DNA of 64,000 nt from Lachnospiraceae bacterium (GTDB taxonomy: Bacteria > Bacillota > Clostridia > Lachnospirales > Lachnospiraceae). Of the stretch, positions 25,116 to 34,940 are shown in pieces. The stretch lies in the NCBI GenBank assembly GCA_021202635.1, contig JAJQCQ010000013.1, positions 25,196 through 89,195 on the forward strand, given 5' to 3'. The notes under the pieces are model-generated. The model had not been told where the DNA came from and ran no database searches. It saw nothing but the letters and a program-made list of their open reading frames with translations. How positions within the stretch are numbered: the stretch's first letter is position 1; each line of letters begins with the position of its first letter. Both the position numbers and the translations under genes were made by a program.

Positions 25116-25817
25116 TTACTCACAGATGATATATACGCGGTTCGCCTCTTTCTGTTCCGCGTACGTTGCCTCCTCGCCCTCATATACCTTGCTTGACGGA
25201 AGCACCAGAGCCTCTGTCTCTTCCTGCTCTCCGCTCGCATTTACCGTATCGGCAGAGAGCATCTCTGCATTTGTACTGATAAAGGTCACTTCATTTTCCT
25301 CGAAATGCACTTCCATCGGCGCCTGAACAATCACGACTGTCGCAGACATATCCTCAAACACTTTCGTGTAGCTTACCGCACTGCCGGACGCCTCTCCCTC
25401 CGTCACCCGGTAAAAGGATACGTCAAACAGGTAACCTTCCAGCTGTGCACTGATAATCGAACCGCAATAAAACTCTACATTATTAAACTCCGCATAGTCT
25501 TCCGCCGATGAAAACCACAGCTTTAACGTCACCGCACTGCCGTCATTGTCAAATTTCTCCACCTTAATGGAATCCGCGCCATGCTCAGAATTGTATTCTG
25601 CCACCTCCGAGCTGATCATCGACTCGAGCTCCGTCACATCATAGTACGACTGATCCAGTGTCTCCTGCACAATCTCTGTTATACTCCCGTCCTCCGCTAT
25701 CGAAATCGCGTCGGAGGACTCCGGCGTCCATTCCGTCTGGTCGATCATATCACAGCCGCCAAGCAGCATCACAACTGCCATAAGCACCGCCACTGCAGCT
25801 CTTTTCTTCGCCCTCAC
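25116..25817 (-). CDS. Lipoprotein of unknown function
   Basis: 233 residues. A basic N-terminus and hydrophobic core end in the lipobox MLLGGC, so lipid attachment at Cys22 is expected. The mature part is acidic, beta-rich in appearance and has no recognised domain; segments include [16 protein letters not shown] and [13 protein letters not shown]. Its position ahead of glyS and behind recO suggests cotranscription with one of them but not a function. Confidence 0.75.
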   Translation of the reverse strand: MRAKKRAAVAVLMAVVMLLGGCDMIDQTEWTPESSDAISIAEDGSITEIVQETLDQSYYDVTELESMISSEVAEYNSEHGADSIKVEKFDNDGSAVTLKLWFSSAEDYAEFNNVEFYCGSIISAQLEGYLFDVSFYRVTEGEASGSAVSYTKVFEDMSATVVIVQAPMEVHFEENEVTFISTNAEMLSADTVNASGEQEETEALVLPSSKVYEGEEATYAEQKEANRVYIICE

Positions 25818-25907
25818 TGAATTATTTCCTCCTGGTTCCTGTCAATATCAATAAAGCATTATACCGTTAAATGGCTGCTGTTTCAACTCTTTTTTCCGCC
25901 AGTTCAG

Positions 25908-25929
25908 AAAACAGGCGGTTTGGAGCCTG
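25908..25929 (-). terminator. Probable terminator of the recO transcript
   Basis: Minus strand stem CAGGC/GCCTG followed by TTTTCT, about 30 bp after the recO stop codon. The stem is short, so confidence is limited. Confidence 0.4.
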
Positions 25930-25960
25930 CCGTGCAAAGCAGCAGGACAGCAGCACGAAT

Positions 25961-26623
25961 TCATTCGGCAATCTGCCGCAGTATCTCCAGTGACTTGAAT
26001 TTACGGTCAATTGAAATACTGTTATAATGATCCTGCACCCGACGGAATTCCGCAAAGACCTCCGGCTGTAATGTGAATCGATACAGCTTCTGCACCGGTG
26101 CGTGTATCACATAAGAAATCGCATAACGCGTGGATTCCTGCAGAGACGGATCCGATGCCGTTTCATAGGGATATTCCCCGTTTTGTACCATTGCTTTCAT
26201 CTCAAAAGTACAGCGAATCAGCTCATTGTCCGGCTCCGGCTTCGGCAGCGCGCGCAGGGTCGCATACAGCAGGTTCAGCATCTGCGAGGCATCTAGGTTT
26301 TCTCTCGTATAATAGTCCGCAAGCTCCATAAAATAGCAGGCGTAGCAGGAGGCCACAATGTCTTCGCGCACCTCGCGGAAGAAATCAGAAATCTCTGCCT
26401 GCACAAGCGTATAGGCATTTCTTCCCTCATAGACCGTAAAGGTGCCAAGCGCGAATGGGGTCGCCGCCGCCAGCAGCGGACTGTTGGGTTTGCGGGCGCC
26501 CCGCGCAAATGAAGTGATTTTCCCCCGTTCTCTGGTCAGAAGGATGGTCCGCTTATCGTACTCCCCCGCAGGTACGGCCGAAAGCACCATGCCTGTTACT
26601 TTCAAAGGGTCGCTCATTGTCAC
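25961..26623 (-). CDS. recO: DNA repair protein RecO
   Basis: 220 residues. The N-terminal OB-fold has the family sequence GMVLSAVPAGEYDKRTILLT and GKITSFARGARKPNSPL, and the helical C-terminal half follows. RecO mediates RecA loading in RecFOR recombination repair. The zinc-finger cysteines seen in some RecO proteins are absent and the chain is slightly short, which is common in this bacterial group. It lies 17 bp after era, the usual era-recO order. ATG at 26617 is an equally possible start. Confidence 0.9.
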   Translation of the reverse strand: MTMSDPLKVTGMVLSAVPAGEYDKRTILLTRERGKITSFARGARKPNSPLLAAATPFALGTFTVYEGRNAYTLVQAEISDFFREVREDIVASCYACYFMELADYYTRENLDASQMLNLLYATLRALPKPEPDNELIRCTFEMKAMVQNGEYPYETASDPSLQESTRYAISYVIHAPVQKLYRFTLQPEVFAEFRRVQDHYNSISIDRKFKSLEILRQIAE

Positions 26624-26639
26624 GCCATCCTTTCCGGAA

Positions 26640-27767
26640 TTATCCCAACTCTGTCTTATCGTAACCGAAATTTTTGATCATATAATCACTGTCGCGCCAG
26701 TCCTTTTTTACCTTCACCCAGAGCTGAAGATTGACTGGTTCTTCCAGCATCTGCTCAATTTCATAGCGCGCCTGCGAGCCAATTTTGCGCAGCATCGCAC
26801 CCTGTTTGCCAATTACCATACCCTTGTGAGACTCTTTTTCACAGATAATCGTTGCTTCAATATCCATGATCCAGTCCGAGTTTTCACGCACATCCACCTC
26901 TGCCTGTGCGCGACGGCCAAGAGTGCCGTCCTGACCTGTCGTGTCCGCGCCGGCCTGCTCTTCTGACACTTTGCCATCTGCGTTTGTCTGGTTTGCCGCC
27001 TGTGACTTCCCGCTTCTTCCCTCATGAATATGTTCGTGGCGGTGTTTCTTACGCACGGCGTCCGCCCGCTTCTCCCGGTGCTTCTGGCTGCCTGCAGGCC
27101 GCTCCTTCATGACTTCGATCGATACCGCGATCCCATGCGGGATCTCTTCTTCCATGCAGCGCAGGGTTTTCTCCCGGATCAGCTCCGCTACAATCTGCTT
27201 CTGCGGCTGGTCAGTCACAGTATCGTCGTCATAGTACTTCGGTCCATACGGAAGACAACGGAAAATCGCGCTGATCACCTCATCCATATGCAGTCCGCGC
27301 AGCGCGCAGACCGGTATCACGGCATCAAAGTCCAAAAGCCTGCGGTAAACGTCCAGATAGCGTGGAATCTCCTTTTTTTCCACCGTATCCATCTTATTCA
27401 AAATCAGGATGACCGGAATCTTCAGGCTGCGGAGCATCTGCGCAATGTGCTGATCGCCTCCGCCGATGGTGTTGGCCGGCTCCACCAGCCACAAAACAAC
27501 ATCCACCTCCCGCAGCGTCGACTCCGCCGCCGTCACCATATATTCGCCCAGCTTATTTTTCGCTTTGTGGATTCCAGGCGTATCCAGAAAAATAATCTGT
27601 CCCCGTTCGGAGGTATAAACGGTCTGGATCCGATTTCGCGTTGTCTGCGGCTTATTTGACGTAATTGCAATCTTCTGGCCGATCAAATGGTTCATCAGTG
27701 TCGATTTTCCAACGTTCGGCCGTCCAATCAGGGTCACAAAGCCCGATTTAAAATTTGCGTTTTCCAT
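26640..27767 (-). CDS. era: GTPase Era with a ~70-residue insertion in the KH region
   Basis: 375 residues against about 300 for typical Era, which is needed for 16S rRNA maturation and 30S assembly. GTPase motifs are intact: G1 GRPNVGKST (15-23), G3 DTPG, G4 NKMD. The KH domain is also intact (MVIGKQGAMLRKIG) and ends in LWVKVKKDWRDS. Between VSIEVMKERPAG and DWIMDIEATIICEK a charged, His/Lys/Gln-rich insert of about 70 residues (227-297) interrupts the beginning of the KH domain. The insert keeps the frame and has no recognised domain. It starts 8 bp after the M16C gene. Confidence 0.95.
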   Translation of the reverse strand: MENANFKSGFVTLIGRPNVGKSTLMNHLIGQKIAITSNKPQTTRNRIQTVYTSERGQIIFLDTPGIHKAKNKLGEYMVTAAESTLREVDVVLWLVEPANTIGGGDQHIAQMLRSLKIPVILILNKMDTVEKKEIPRYLDVYRRLLDFDAVIPVCALRGLHMDEVISAIFRCLPYGPKYYDDDTVTDQPQKQIVAELIREKTLRCMEEEIPHGIAVSIEVMKERPAGSQKHREKRADAVRKKHRHEHIHEGRSGKSQAANQTNADGKVSEEQAGADTTGQDGTLGRRAQAEVDVRENSDWIMDIEATIICEKESHKGMVIGKQGAMLRKIGSQARYEIEQMLEEPVNLQLWVKVKKDWRDSDYMIKNFGYDKTELG

Positions 27768-27775
27768 GCTGCTCC

Positions 27776-30700
27776 TTACTCAGTATCTGCTCCGGCGAGC
27801 GGCCTGACAGAACCAAACAGCTCCGCCGCCCCCTTTATTTTCTCCTCATTTCCGACTACGCAGATGGCCTCTGCGTCAAGAATACTCTGTACAAGCGGTG
27901 CCAGCGCGCGGATCTGCTCCGGCGTAGCAGACAGAACCTCATCCCTCTCCCGCTGTACTTCCTCTTCTGTAATCCCCGTGAAATACGCGTTCAGAGAACG
28001 GGACCCCTTCATTGCCGGAGTCAGCGGGGTATCCATATCGCTGATCGCTCCGATCACATACTTCGTCATCTCGCGCTCATCCGCATCAAACGCACGCAGA
28101 TAAGCCGGAACCCCTTCAAACACTTTATTTGTCCCGCCCAGATGCGGATCCCGGTATGAGACAAAGAAGGAATCGCCTCTTCGCTGGAACGAGCACATAC
28201 ATCCGTATGCACCGCCCTTTACGCGGATATTTACCCACAGATATTCATAGCTCATCAGCACCTTCAGAATCTGCAGCGTCCCTGTATACGTAAATCCCGC
28301 AGCTTTAAAGTTCCCGGCGCGCGCTACATACTGTACCTGTCCCGGTGTCGTAAATCCTTCATTCTTCTTCTCCAGAGCAAACCTCCTGCCGGATCGTCCA
28401 ATGCCGCTCTCATTTATTTCCCGGCCAGCGGTCACTTCTTTCGCCTCGCCTGCATCGGCCTTCTCCTCTGAGACAGTCGCTGTTTCCGGCAAATTCTGCA
28501 CAAACGCAGACAGCGGCATACGCAGCGCCTCCAGTCCCGCCTGATCAGAAGTCACGCTGACAAACAGGTTTTCTCTTGTAAACAATTTCCCACTGAGTGT
28601 GCGCAGCTTCTCTTTGAGCGCTTCTTTCTTCTCCTCGAAATGCTTCTCGAGGTCCGCCACCAGATCATAAAACGCAATTCCGCTCACTGCATCGTTAAAT
28701 GCACACATTTCGGACAGATAGGAAAGTGCCCGTCCGGCCGCTGCCTGATGCCCGGCGGAAGCCAGCTGCATCGACAAACGTGACTCCAGCTTTGCGATAA
28801 TCTCGTAGAGGCGCTTGTCATCGTCAAACCTCGAAGTAAGAATTTCCTTCGACATCTCCAGCGCATATGGGAGTTTCTCATAGAGCACCCTGGCGCGAAT
28901 CCCCATAAAGGCTTTTACCGCGGTATCCCTTTGCCTGGTTTCAGAATCTGACTGCCCGGCGGAAGCCCTCTCCTGCGAAGGCGCGGCCGGAACGGAAAAT
29001 ACACTGATTCCCGCAGAAATACCGCCCGTATTCATATTGATATCATTATTCAGGTCACCGTAAGTGAAATGCTCTGTGTCTACCATGCCAAGCACTGCTT
29101 TGAGTATGCCAAGGTATCCCAGGTCATCCACAGAAACTGCATCCGCGTCAAAGAGCAGATCCAGGTAGGAAATTCCGTTGGTAAACACATCGTGATGCAG
29201 AACCTTTGTCCCGTCCCACAGCAATTCTGTATTTTCAAAAGGTGCGGCCTTCTTTCCAATATCCGCACGAGTCAGCATCGGAAGCTTTTTCAGCTCCTCC
29301 GGCGTAGACGGAGTTTCCTGAAATTCGCGCAGTCTCCCGGTGGCTGCGATCATTTCCTCAATCTGTGCATCGCTTAAGGTTGCCTTATACGCATTGAGCA
29401 TTTCGCGCAGAGCCGCGTCATTCCTTGCCGTCAGTCCGCGCTCCGGAGCAAGCGTCACCAGAGACGCATGTGTATTATCCAGCAGATATTTCTGAATCAG
29501 ATCCTCAAAATAGGAGGATTCCACATGTTCACGAAGCATGGCATAAACATCCAGCTGCTTCAGATAAGAAAATGCCGCATCATCGTCATACAGCCAGCTG
29601 TCAAACGTATCCAGCCCATAAATCAGTCCCTTCGGCGCAGAACCATAATCCGCCTCACGGAATTTAAACTCCATAGAATTGATGCCCGCGTACAGCGCTT
29701 TTTTATCAATTCCTTCTTTTACAATCTCTTCCAGCGTCTCCCGGATCACCGCAAGGAAGCGCTCGGTATCCTCTTCATTTGCATTTTTTGCAACAATGCT
29801 CATATACGGCTGGTAAAGTCCGCTTCCGTAATCGCCCATGACGTCATTGCCAATCCCCGCATCCAGCAGCGCCTGTTTCAGCTTCGCGCCCGGCGCAGAC
29901 AAAAGAGCATATTCCAATACTGCAAACGCATTCGAAAGCTCCACCTCCGGGCCGGTTCCAATCACCACATTCCATGTGAGGTACGTATTATTTTCCAGGT
30001 CATCCTCTTCTGAAATCGGATAGCTTCTGCGCACTCTGCGCAGTTCCCCAAACGGCTCCTGCAGCGCAATTGTCGGCATTTCGCTCTTCGCATCCTGCCC
30101 CCTGGATGGCATAGCAAAGGCACACAGATACTCCCGGTCCAGCCAGAGCAGCCGCTCCTCAATATCCATATTTCCATAAAAATAGATATAGCTGTTCGAC
30201 GGATGATAATACTTTTTATGAAAAGCCAGAAAATCCTCATACGTCAGATCCGGAATATTCTGCGGATTGCCGCCCGAATCCACACCATAGACCGTATCCG
30301 GAAACAGGCTGTTCATAATCTCACGCTCCAGCACATCTTCCGGGGAAGAATACGCTCCCTTCATCTCGTTGTAAACAACTCCGTTGATCTCTATTTCATC
30401 CGCCGCATCCTCCAGCTGATAGCTCCAGCCTTCCTGACGGAAAATCTGCTCGTTTCGGTAAATATTCGGATAAAATACCGCGTCCAGATAGACATCCATC
30501 AGATTACAAAAATCCTTATCATTGCAGCTCGCAATCGGATACACGGTCTTATCCGGGTAGGTCATCGCGTTCAGGAAGGTATTCAGCGATCCCTTCACCA
30601 GCTCAACAAATGGATCCTTCATCGGGAATTTCCGGCTTCCGCAAAGTACACTGTGCTCCATAATATGCGGCACACCGGTACTATTCGTCGGCAATGTCTT

Positions 30701-30856
30701 AAAGGCAATGTCAAACACCTTATTCTCATCCTCATTCTGAAGCACCAGAATACGCGCCCCGCTCTTTTTATGGCGAAGCAGATAACCATCCGAGTGGACA
30801 TCCCCAATCCACTCATGCTGCAGCAGCTCATACTGCGGAAGTAACTCCATATTCAT
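27776..30856 (-). CDS. M16C family metallopeptidase (PreP/Cym1-like)
   Basis: 1026 residues. The inverted zinc motif is HIMEH at residues 64-68, with the distal glutamate expected in EMKGAYSSPEDV about 75 residues later. The four-domain arrangement and the C-terminal segment YEYLWVNIRVKGGAYGC match presequence-protease-type insulinases, which degrade peptides inside a closed chamber. A low-complexity insert (EEKADAGEAKEVTAG and onward) lies near residue 790. The start codon overlaps the upstream DUF1461 stop (ATGA). No signal peptide is seen. Confidence 0.92.
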   Translation of the reverse strand: MNMELLPQYELLQHEWIGDVHSDGYLLRHKKSGARILVLQNEDENKVFDIAFKTLPTNSTGVPHIMEHSVLCGSRKFPMKDPFVELVKGSLNTFLNAMTYPDKTVYPIASCNDKDFCNLMDVYLDAVFYPNIYRNEQIFRQEGWSYQLEDAADEIEINGVVYNEMKGAYSSPEDVLEREIMNSLFPDTVYGVDSGGNPQNIPDLTYEDFLAFHKKYYHPSNSYIYFYGNMDIEERLLWLDREYLCAFAMPSRGQDAKSEMPTIALQEPFGELRRVRRSYPISEEDDLENNTYLTWNVVIGTGPEVELSNAFAVLEYALLSAPGAKLKQALLDAGIGNDVMGDYGSGLYQPYMSIVAKNANEEDTERFLAVIRETLEEIVKEGIDKKALYAGINSMEFKFREADYGSAPKGLIYGLDTFDSWLYDDDAAFSYLKQLDVYAMLREHVESSYFEDLIQKYLLDNTHASLVTLAPERGLTARNDAALREMLNAYKATLSDAQIEEMIAATGRLREFQETPSTPEELKKLPMLTRADIGKKAAPFENTELLWDGTKVLHHDVFTNGISYLDLLFDADAVSVDDLGYLGILKAVLGMVDTEHFTYGDLNNDINMNTGGISAGISVFSVPAAPSQERASAGQSDSETRQRDTAVKAFMGIRARVLYEKLPYALEMSKEILTSRFDDDKRLYEIIAKLESRLSMQLASAGHQAAAGRALSYLSEMCAFNDAVSGIAFYDLVADLEKHFEEKKEALKEKLRTLSGKLFTRENLFVSVTSDQAGLEALRMPLSAFVQNLPETATVSEEKADAGEAKEVTAGREINESGIGRSGRRFALEKKNEGFTTPGQVQYVARAGNFKAAGFTYTGTLQILKVLMSYEYLWVNIRVKGGAYGCMCSFQRRGDSFFVSYRDPHLGGTNKVFEGVPAYLRAFDADEREMTKYVIGAISDMDTPLTPAMKGSRSLNAYFTGITEEEVQRERDEVLSATPEQIRALAPLVQSILDAEAICVVGNEEKIKGAAELFGSVRPLAGADTE

Positions 30857-31605
30857 ATCATTTTTCCTTCTTTCTTTTCTTTATGATTTTTCGCAATTCC
30901 TGCCCGGCGCAATCGCCTGTACAGCACCCCTGTCAGTATTCCACCCAGGAACAAAAATAATAAAATTGCCGCGGCACAGTGCGCAAAAAACGCATCTGGT
31001 AAAATCAGAATCACCGGGTCTGTGACCGGGTCAAACAGCCAGTAATCATTCTGAAAAAAAATCTCATGGAAACGGGTAAAAAAAGAATCCCAGTTCACAG
31101 CCGCCAGAATTCCCAGGACAACCGGAATCGCGAATGTAAAAACAGACAGCAGCTTCAGCGCTTCCATATTCGCTGCAAGCCGGGAGCTCTGATTTTTTTC
31201 TTTCTTCTCCGATGGTTTTCTTTTCGAAAATCCCTTACGCCAGACGAATGCCGCCACGCAAAACATTGCCAGAATCACACCCGTCGCGAGAAACGTCACC
31301 TGCAGCGCCACAAAAATCCGCTTTACTTCTCTGAAATGTGTCGCTGCGTTTTCTGACATTGGAAAATCCGGAAACTCCAGCTCATCCACGCCTTTGATCA
31401 GCAGATTATAATCAATCAGCGCGTCATAATTCGCCCGGATCACTTCCTCCGAATAACCAGTCTCGCTCTCCAGATTCAGGTATCCAATATCAAAATAATA
31501 AATCTCACGCAGATTCAATACCAGAGTCACGGAAAAGCCAGTCAAAAACAGGAACCCCGCCAGCGCCAGCAAAAGATTGCCCAACGTCAGAGTTTTTTCT
31601 TTCAT
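30853..31605 (-). CDS. TIGR01906 / DUF1461 integral membrane protein
   Basis: 250 residues with about four membrane helices. An extracytoplasmic loop after the first helix contains YYFDIGYLNLESETGYSEE and IRANYDALIDYN, which is characteristic of the family (NY-DLI-YN). Function unknown. It is translationally coupled to the M16C peptidase gene by a 4-bp overlap and has its own promoter at 31698-31726. Confidence 0.85.
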   Translation of the reverse strand: MKEKTLTLGNLLLALAGFLFLTGFSVTLVLNLREIYYFDIGYLNLESETGYSEEVIRANYDALIDYNLLIKGVDELEFPDFPMSENAATHFREVKRIFVALQVTFLATGVILAMFCVAAFVWRKGFSKRKPSEKKEKNQSSRLAANMEALKLLSVFTFAIPVVLGILAAVNWDSFFTRFHEIFFQNDYWLFDPVTDPVILILPDAFFAHCAAAILLFLFLGGILTGVLYRRLRRAGIAKNHKEKKEGKMI

Positions 31606-31697
31606 GCTGCACTTCCTTTCTGTCCGTCTCCAAACCTTTCTGTCCCTGAAACCTTCCGTATCGGTTTTCGCTCCGCTGCCAATGCCATCTCCCGGTT

Positions 31698-31726
31698 ATA
31701 GTATCACAAAATAATTCTCTTGTAAA
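31698..31726 (-). promoter_or_regulatory. Promoter of the DUF1461-M16C-era-recO run
   Basis: Minus strand TTTACA (31726-31721) and TACTAT (31703-31698) with a 17-bp spacer, about 95 bp ahead of the DUF1461 start. Confidence 0.6.
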
Positions 31727-31730
31727 ACAG

Positions 31731-31768
31731 AAATCGGACAGAATGCATACACACATTCTGTCCGATTT
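31731..31768 (-). terminator. Terminator of the surface-protein gene
   Basis: A 15-bp perfect stem (AAATCGGACAGAATG / CATTCTGTCCGATTT) with an 8-nt loop. On the minus strand it is followed by CTGTTTTAC, a modest T-run. It also lies just upstream of the next promoter. Confidence 0.7.
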
Positions 31769-31893
31769 TCTAAACCTCTACGCGGTCATTCGTTTTCTGT
31801 CTTTCCAGGAATTTCAGCCGTCTCTGCGAACCGCGTCCCGGCAAGATTCCGTTACTGCCGTCTCTGCAGGAGTAATCCGATCGGCGCGAGTCC

Positions 31894-34806
31894 TTATCTC
31901 TCATTTTTTCTTCTGCGGATAAATACCACCAGCAGAATGACAAAGATCAGGCATGCTACAACCGCCACCGCCGCTACTGCAAAAAGCGGAGTCGAATCGC
32001 CAGTCTCAACGGATTCAAGCGAGGTCACAATATTAAATGTGACTGAGGTTGTGGAGGTCGTACCATCCGCCACCCAGGAGCTTCCGTCATAGACCTGTCT
32101 TGCAAAGGTCACATTCAGTGTATATTCCCCGGTCGACTTGATCGACATCGATGTCTCATACGGAGAAGAAGACCAGGTATTAGAAACATTGCCGATCGAA
32201 TATCCGGTCGGTACAAAGCGAATGTCGCCCGGATTCGGATTGGTATTGGACATGCCGGCGCCCACCGGTGTAAAGGTCAGCTTCTCATTCGCCACATAGG
32301 ACCCGCCTGACGTAATACCGCTGATATAGTTATCCGATGCGGTCGGTCCATCCTCATAAGAAGCTGAAACAGTCACATCACTGGCTGGCATTGTAAAGGT
32401 GGTCGTTGCTCTGGATGCGTCCGCGAACGTCACATTCCCGCTTGTCGCTGTCCATGTACTGAATTCCATACCGCTCGCAGGATAATTCGAGGTAATGGTA
32501 ACTGTGTCGCCATAGTAATAATAGCTCTGGCTGCTGCTGCCGTTTTCAACTGTAACCGCATACTGCACCTGCTTATAAACTGCCGTCAGAGTCACATCCG
32601 CAGCCGGCATTGTGAACGTCGTCACAGAAGCGGATGCGTCTGTAAGAGTCACATTCTGCGTATCTGCCGTCCAGTAATCAAACGCATAACCCGCAGCCGG
32701 TTCAGCAGCTGTGATCGTAATCACGGTACCCGCAACGCTCTCCGTATAGTCAGCAGTACCATTTGTGAGGGTAATACTGTACGTCACACCCGTATAGTTT
32801 GCCACAAAGGTCATATTCTCTGTAACGGTCACCGTAACCGTGGAGGAAGCTGCATCCTCGCCAAGGTCATACGCGCCGTCATTGACCGTCCAGCCGGAGA
32901 ATTCCTCTCCGTTCGCACTCGCATTTGCTGTCACAGTCACCTGTGTGCCTTCCTCATAGGAATGCTCGGTGTAAGAGCCGTCCAGCAGTCCGTTGGAAAC
33001 CTTCACTGTATAAGTATTCGGAAGGCTTACATAAACCGCCGTAACTTCCACGTCGCCATCCGGCATCGTAAAGGTGGTCGTCGCTGAAGTCTCATTCGCG
33101 AACGTCACCGCCGTCGAGCCGGTACTCGACCAGTGATCAAACTCCATTCCATCCGGCGCCGTCTCAGCGGCAATGCTCACAGTACTGCCATACTCAAACG
33201 TACCGGTCGTCGCTCCTGAACCAGTCGTACCGCTGACTACCGTCACTGTATGTGTAGCCACATCAAAAATCGAAGAGAGAGAAACCTCTCCTGCCGGCAT
33301 CGTGAACGTCCATGTTCCATCGCCGGCTGCGCTCAGGGTAATCGCCGCATCGTTCGTAATCATCCAGCTGGAAAATACCGTCCCGGTGGAAGCTGCCGGC
33401 TGCGCGACTGTCACCGTGTCGCCAGCCGCGTAATTGCCAACGAGTGTTCCATCCACCGTCACCGCATAAGTCACCGCCGGTGTCTGCGTCTCGGACTCTG
33501 TCGCCGTCGTCTCAGACTCCGTCGCGGCCGTTTCAGAAGCGGTGGTTTCATCGGTCACGTCAATCACCACAATCTCATCCGAGCCATCGGCTGTATCCGC
33601 TGCCGCAGCTGTCTCCGTCGCCGCCATTGCATAGCTGCCCAGGATCGTCACATCCGCTGATGGCATCGTAAAAGTGATCGTCTGCTGCGTCAGGTCATCT
33701 AACGCCACATTCAGGGACGCCACATACCAGGATGAGAAGGTATAGCCGTCCAACTCCTCCGCAGTCAGCGTAACCGTATCGCCTTCCGCATAAGTATAAG
33801 TTTCTGTTTTCGCGTAATCATCCGCGCCTGTATCATAATTCACTGTCAGAGTCAGATAATTGATCTCTGCTGTGGCAACTGCATCCTCACCGATCACAAC
33901 CACCTCTGCGGAAGCCGCAGAAGTATCCGCTGCCGTATCGGAACTGTCTGCATCTGCAGTGGTATCTGACGAATCGACAACCGTCACGTCGGAGCTGTCC
34001 GCTGTCGTTGTGTCAGCTGCAGCGTCAGCATCCGTTTCCACATTCTCATCGGCGGCAGCTGTGCCATCCTCTGCGGCTGCGTCAGCGTCTTCGCCTCCAT
34101 CCTCCGCCACTTCTGCATTTTCTTCCGTCACCTCGGTGTCTTCCACAGCGCTCTCCTGATAGGTCGCAGTAACCGTAAGCTTCGTACCAGGCATGGTGAT
34201 AGTCGTCTCAGAACTGGACGGATCTGCAATCACCACATCGTCCTCCGAATCGATCACCCATTCCGCAAAGACATATCCCTCATCCGGCTCCGCTGCCGTA
34301 ATTGTCACAGTCTCGCCACTCTGATAATACGCCACATCCTTCTCCGGATCCTCTTCCGTCATCGCGGCTTTCTCTTCCTCCGTGAGCGTATAGTGATTCT
34401 CTGTCGTCGCCCCCTGATCCGATGTCCACGCGGACACGGATGTGCCATCAGCCACGGTCAGCACATAACCGGCCGGGGTCAGCTGGATCGAGGCGGGAGA
34501 AGTAACGGAACCATCCTCCGCAACCACAGCCTCCGTATAAGTCACCAGATAAGCCGTGTCCTTGTCGGAAGAATTTGTCCAGGTGCCATTCTCCGCGCTG
34601 AGTGTTCCCTCTTCTGTCGTAATCGTAATCACCGTACCATCCGCAATCCCTGTCAGGCTGTCGCCCGGGAAGAGCACGGTCTTCTGCTCACTCGTGCTCA
34701 CTGCGGAGGCTTCATAAGAAGTCGCTGCCATCACCTGTGCCGCCGGAACACACCCCATCACGCAGCAAAGCAGCAGGCTCAGAATCTTTCTCTGCATTTT
34801 TTTCAT
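31894..34806 (-). CDS. Large surface protein with about seven divergent InlB B-repeats and a C-terminal membrane anchor
   Basis: 970 residues. A signal peptide (ends near QVMAATS) is followed by about seven repeats of 70-80 residues of the divergent InlB B-repeat type. Each has a 'GDTVTITA', 'F..W' and 'TTFTMPA.DVT..A.Y' pattern. Between the first and second repeats is an acidic Ala/Asp/Thr linker (roughly residues 220-305). The C-terminus is one hydrophobic helix plus RRRKNER; there is no LPXTG motif, so it is anchored as a membrane protein. Such proteins often act in adhesion, but the ligand is unknown. ATG 34806 has GGTAGGGG upstream. An extended -10 promoter is at 34866-34874. Confidence 0.85.
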   Translation of the reverse strand: MKKMQRKILSLLLCCVMGCVPAAQVMAATSYEASAVSTSEQKTVLFPGDSLTGIADGTVITITTEEGTLSAENGTWTNSSDKDTAYLVTYTEAVVAEDGSVTSPASIQLTPAGYVLTVADGTSVSAWTSDQGATTENHYTLTEEEKAAMTEEDPEKDVAYYQSGETVTITAAEPDEGYVFAEWVIDSEDDVVIADPSSSETTITMPGTKLTVTATYQESAVEDTEVTEENAEVAEDGGEDADAAAEDGTAAADENVETDADAAADTTTADSSDVTVVDSSDTTADADSSDTAADTSAASAEVVVIGEDAVATAEINYLTLTVNYDTGADDYAKTETYTYAEGDTVTLTAEELDGYTFSSWYVASLNVALDDLTQQTITFTMPSADVTILGSYAMAATETAAAADTADGSDEIVVIDVTDETTASETAATESETTATESETQTPAVTYAVTVDGTLVGNYAAGDTVTVAQPAASTGTVFSSWMITNDAAITLSAAGDGTWTFTMPAGEVSLSSIFDVATHTVTVVSGTTGSGATTGTFEYGSTVSIAAETAPDGMEFDHWSSTGSTAVTFANETSATTTFTMPDGDVEVTAVYVSLPNTYTVKVSNGLLDGSYTEHSYEEGTQVTVTANASANGEEFSGWTVNDGAYDLGEDAASSTVTVTVTENMTFVANYTGVTYSITLTNGTADYTESVAGTVITITAAEPAAGYAFDYWTADTQNVTLTDASASVTTFTMPAADVTLTAVYKQVQYAVTVENGSSSQSYYYYGDTVTITSNYPASGMEFSTWTATSGNVTFADASRATTTFTMPASDVTVSASYEDGPTASDNYISGITSGGSYVANEKLTFTPVGAGMSNTNPNPGDIRFVPTGYSIGNVSNTWSSSPYETSMSIKSTGEYTLNVTFARQVYDGSSWVADGTTSTTSVTFNIVTSLESVETGDSTPLFAVAAVAVVACLIFVILLVVFIRRRKNER

Positions 34807-34865
34807 AGTATACCCCTACCTTTCGTCTCATTTCATGCAAATTGTTTGGCATTTGAGATACTGCG

Positions 34866-34874
34866 ATTATAGCA
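34866..34874 (-). promoter_or_regulatory. Promoter of the surface-protein gene
   Basis: Minus strand TGCTATAAT, a consensus -10 with extended TG, 60 bp before the start codon. Confidence 0.45.
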
Positions 34875-34940
34875 TAGCGGTCTGGAAAACAAATGATGGT
34901 TTTTCTGTGATTTTCTTAAGAAATGGTTAAAATGTAAGCG

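Noticed and set aside
33850..34160. Simple-sequence tract as a repeat array or CRISPR
   Set aside because: It is the Ala/Asp/Thr-coding linker of the surface protein, without regular repeat-spacer spacing. No CRISPR-like array was seen anywhere in the window.
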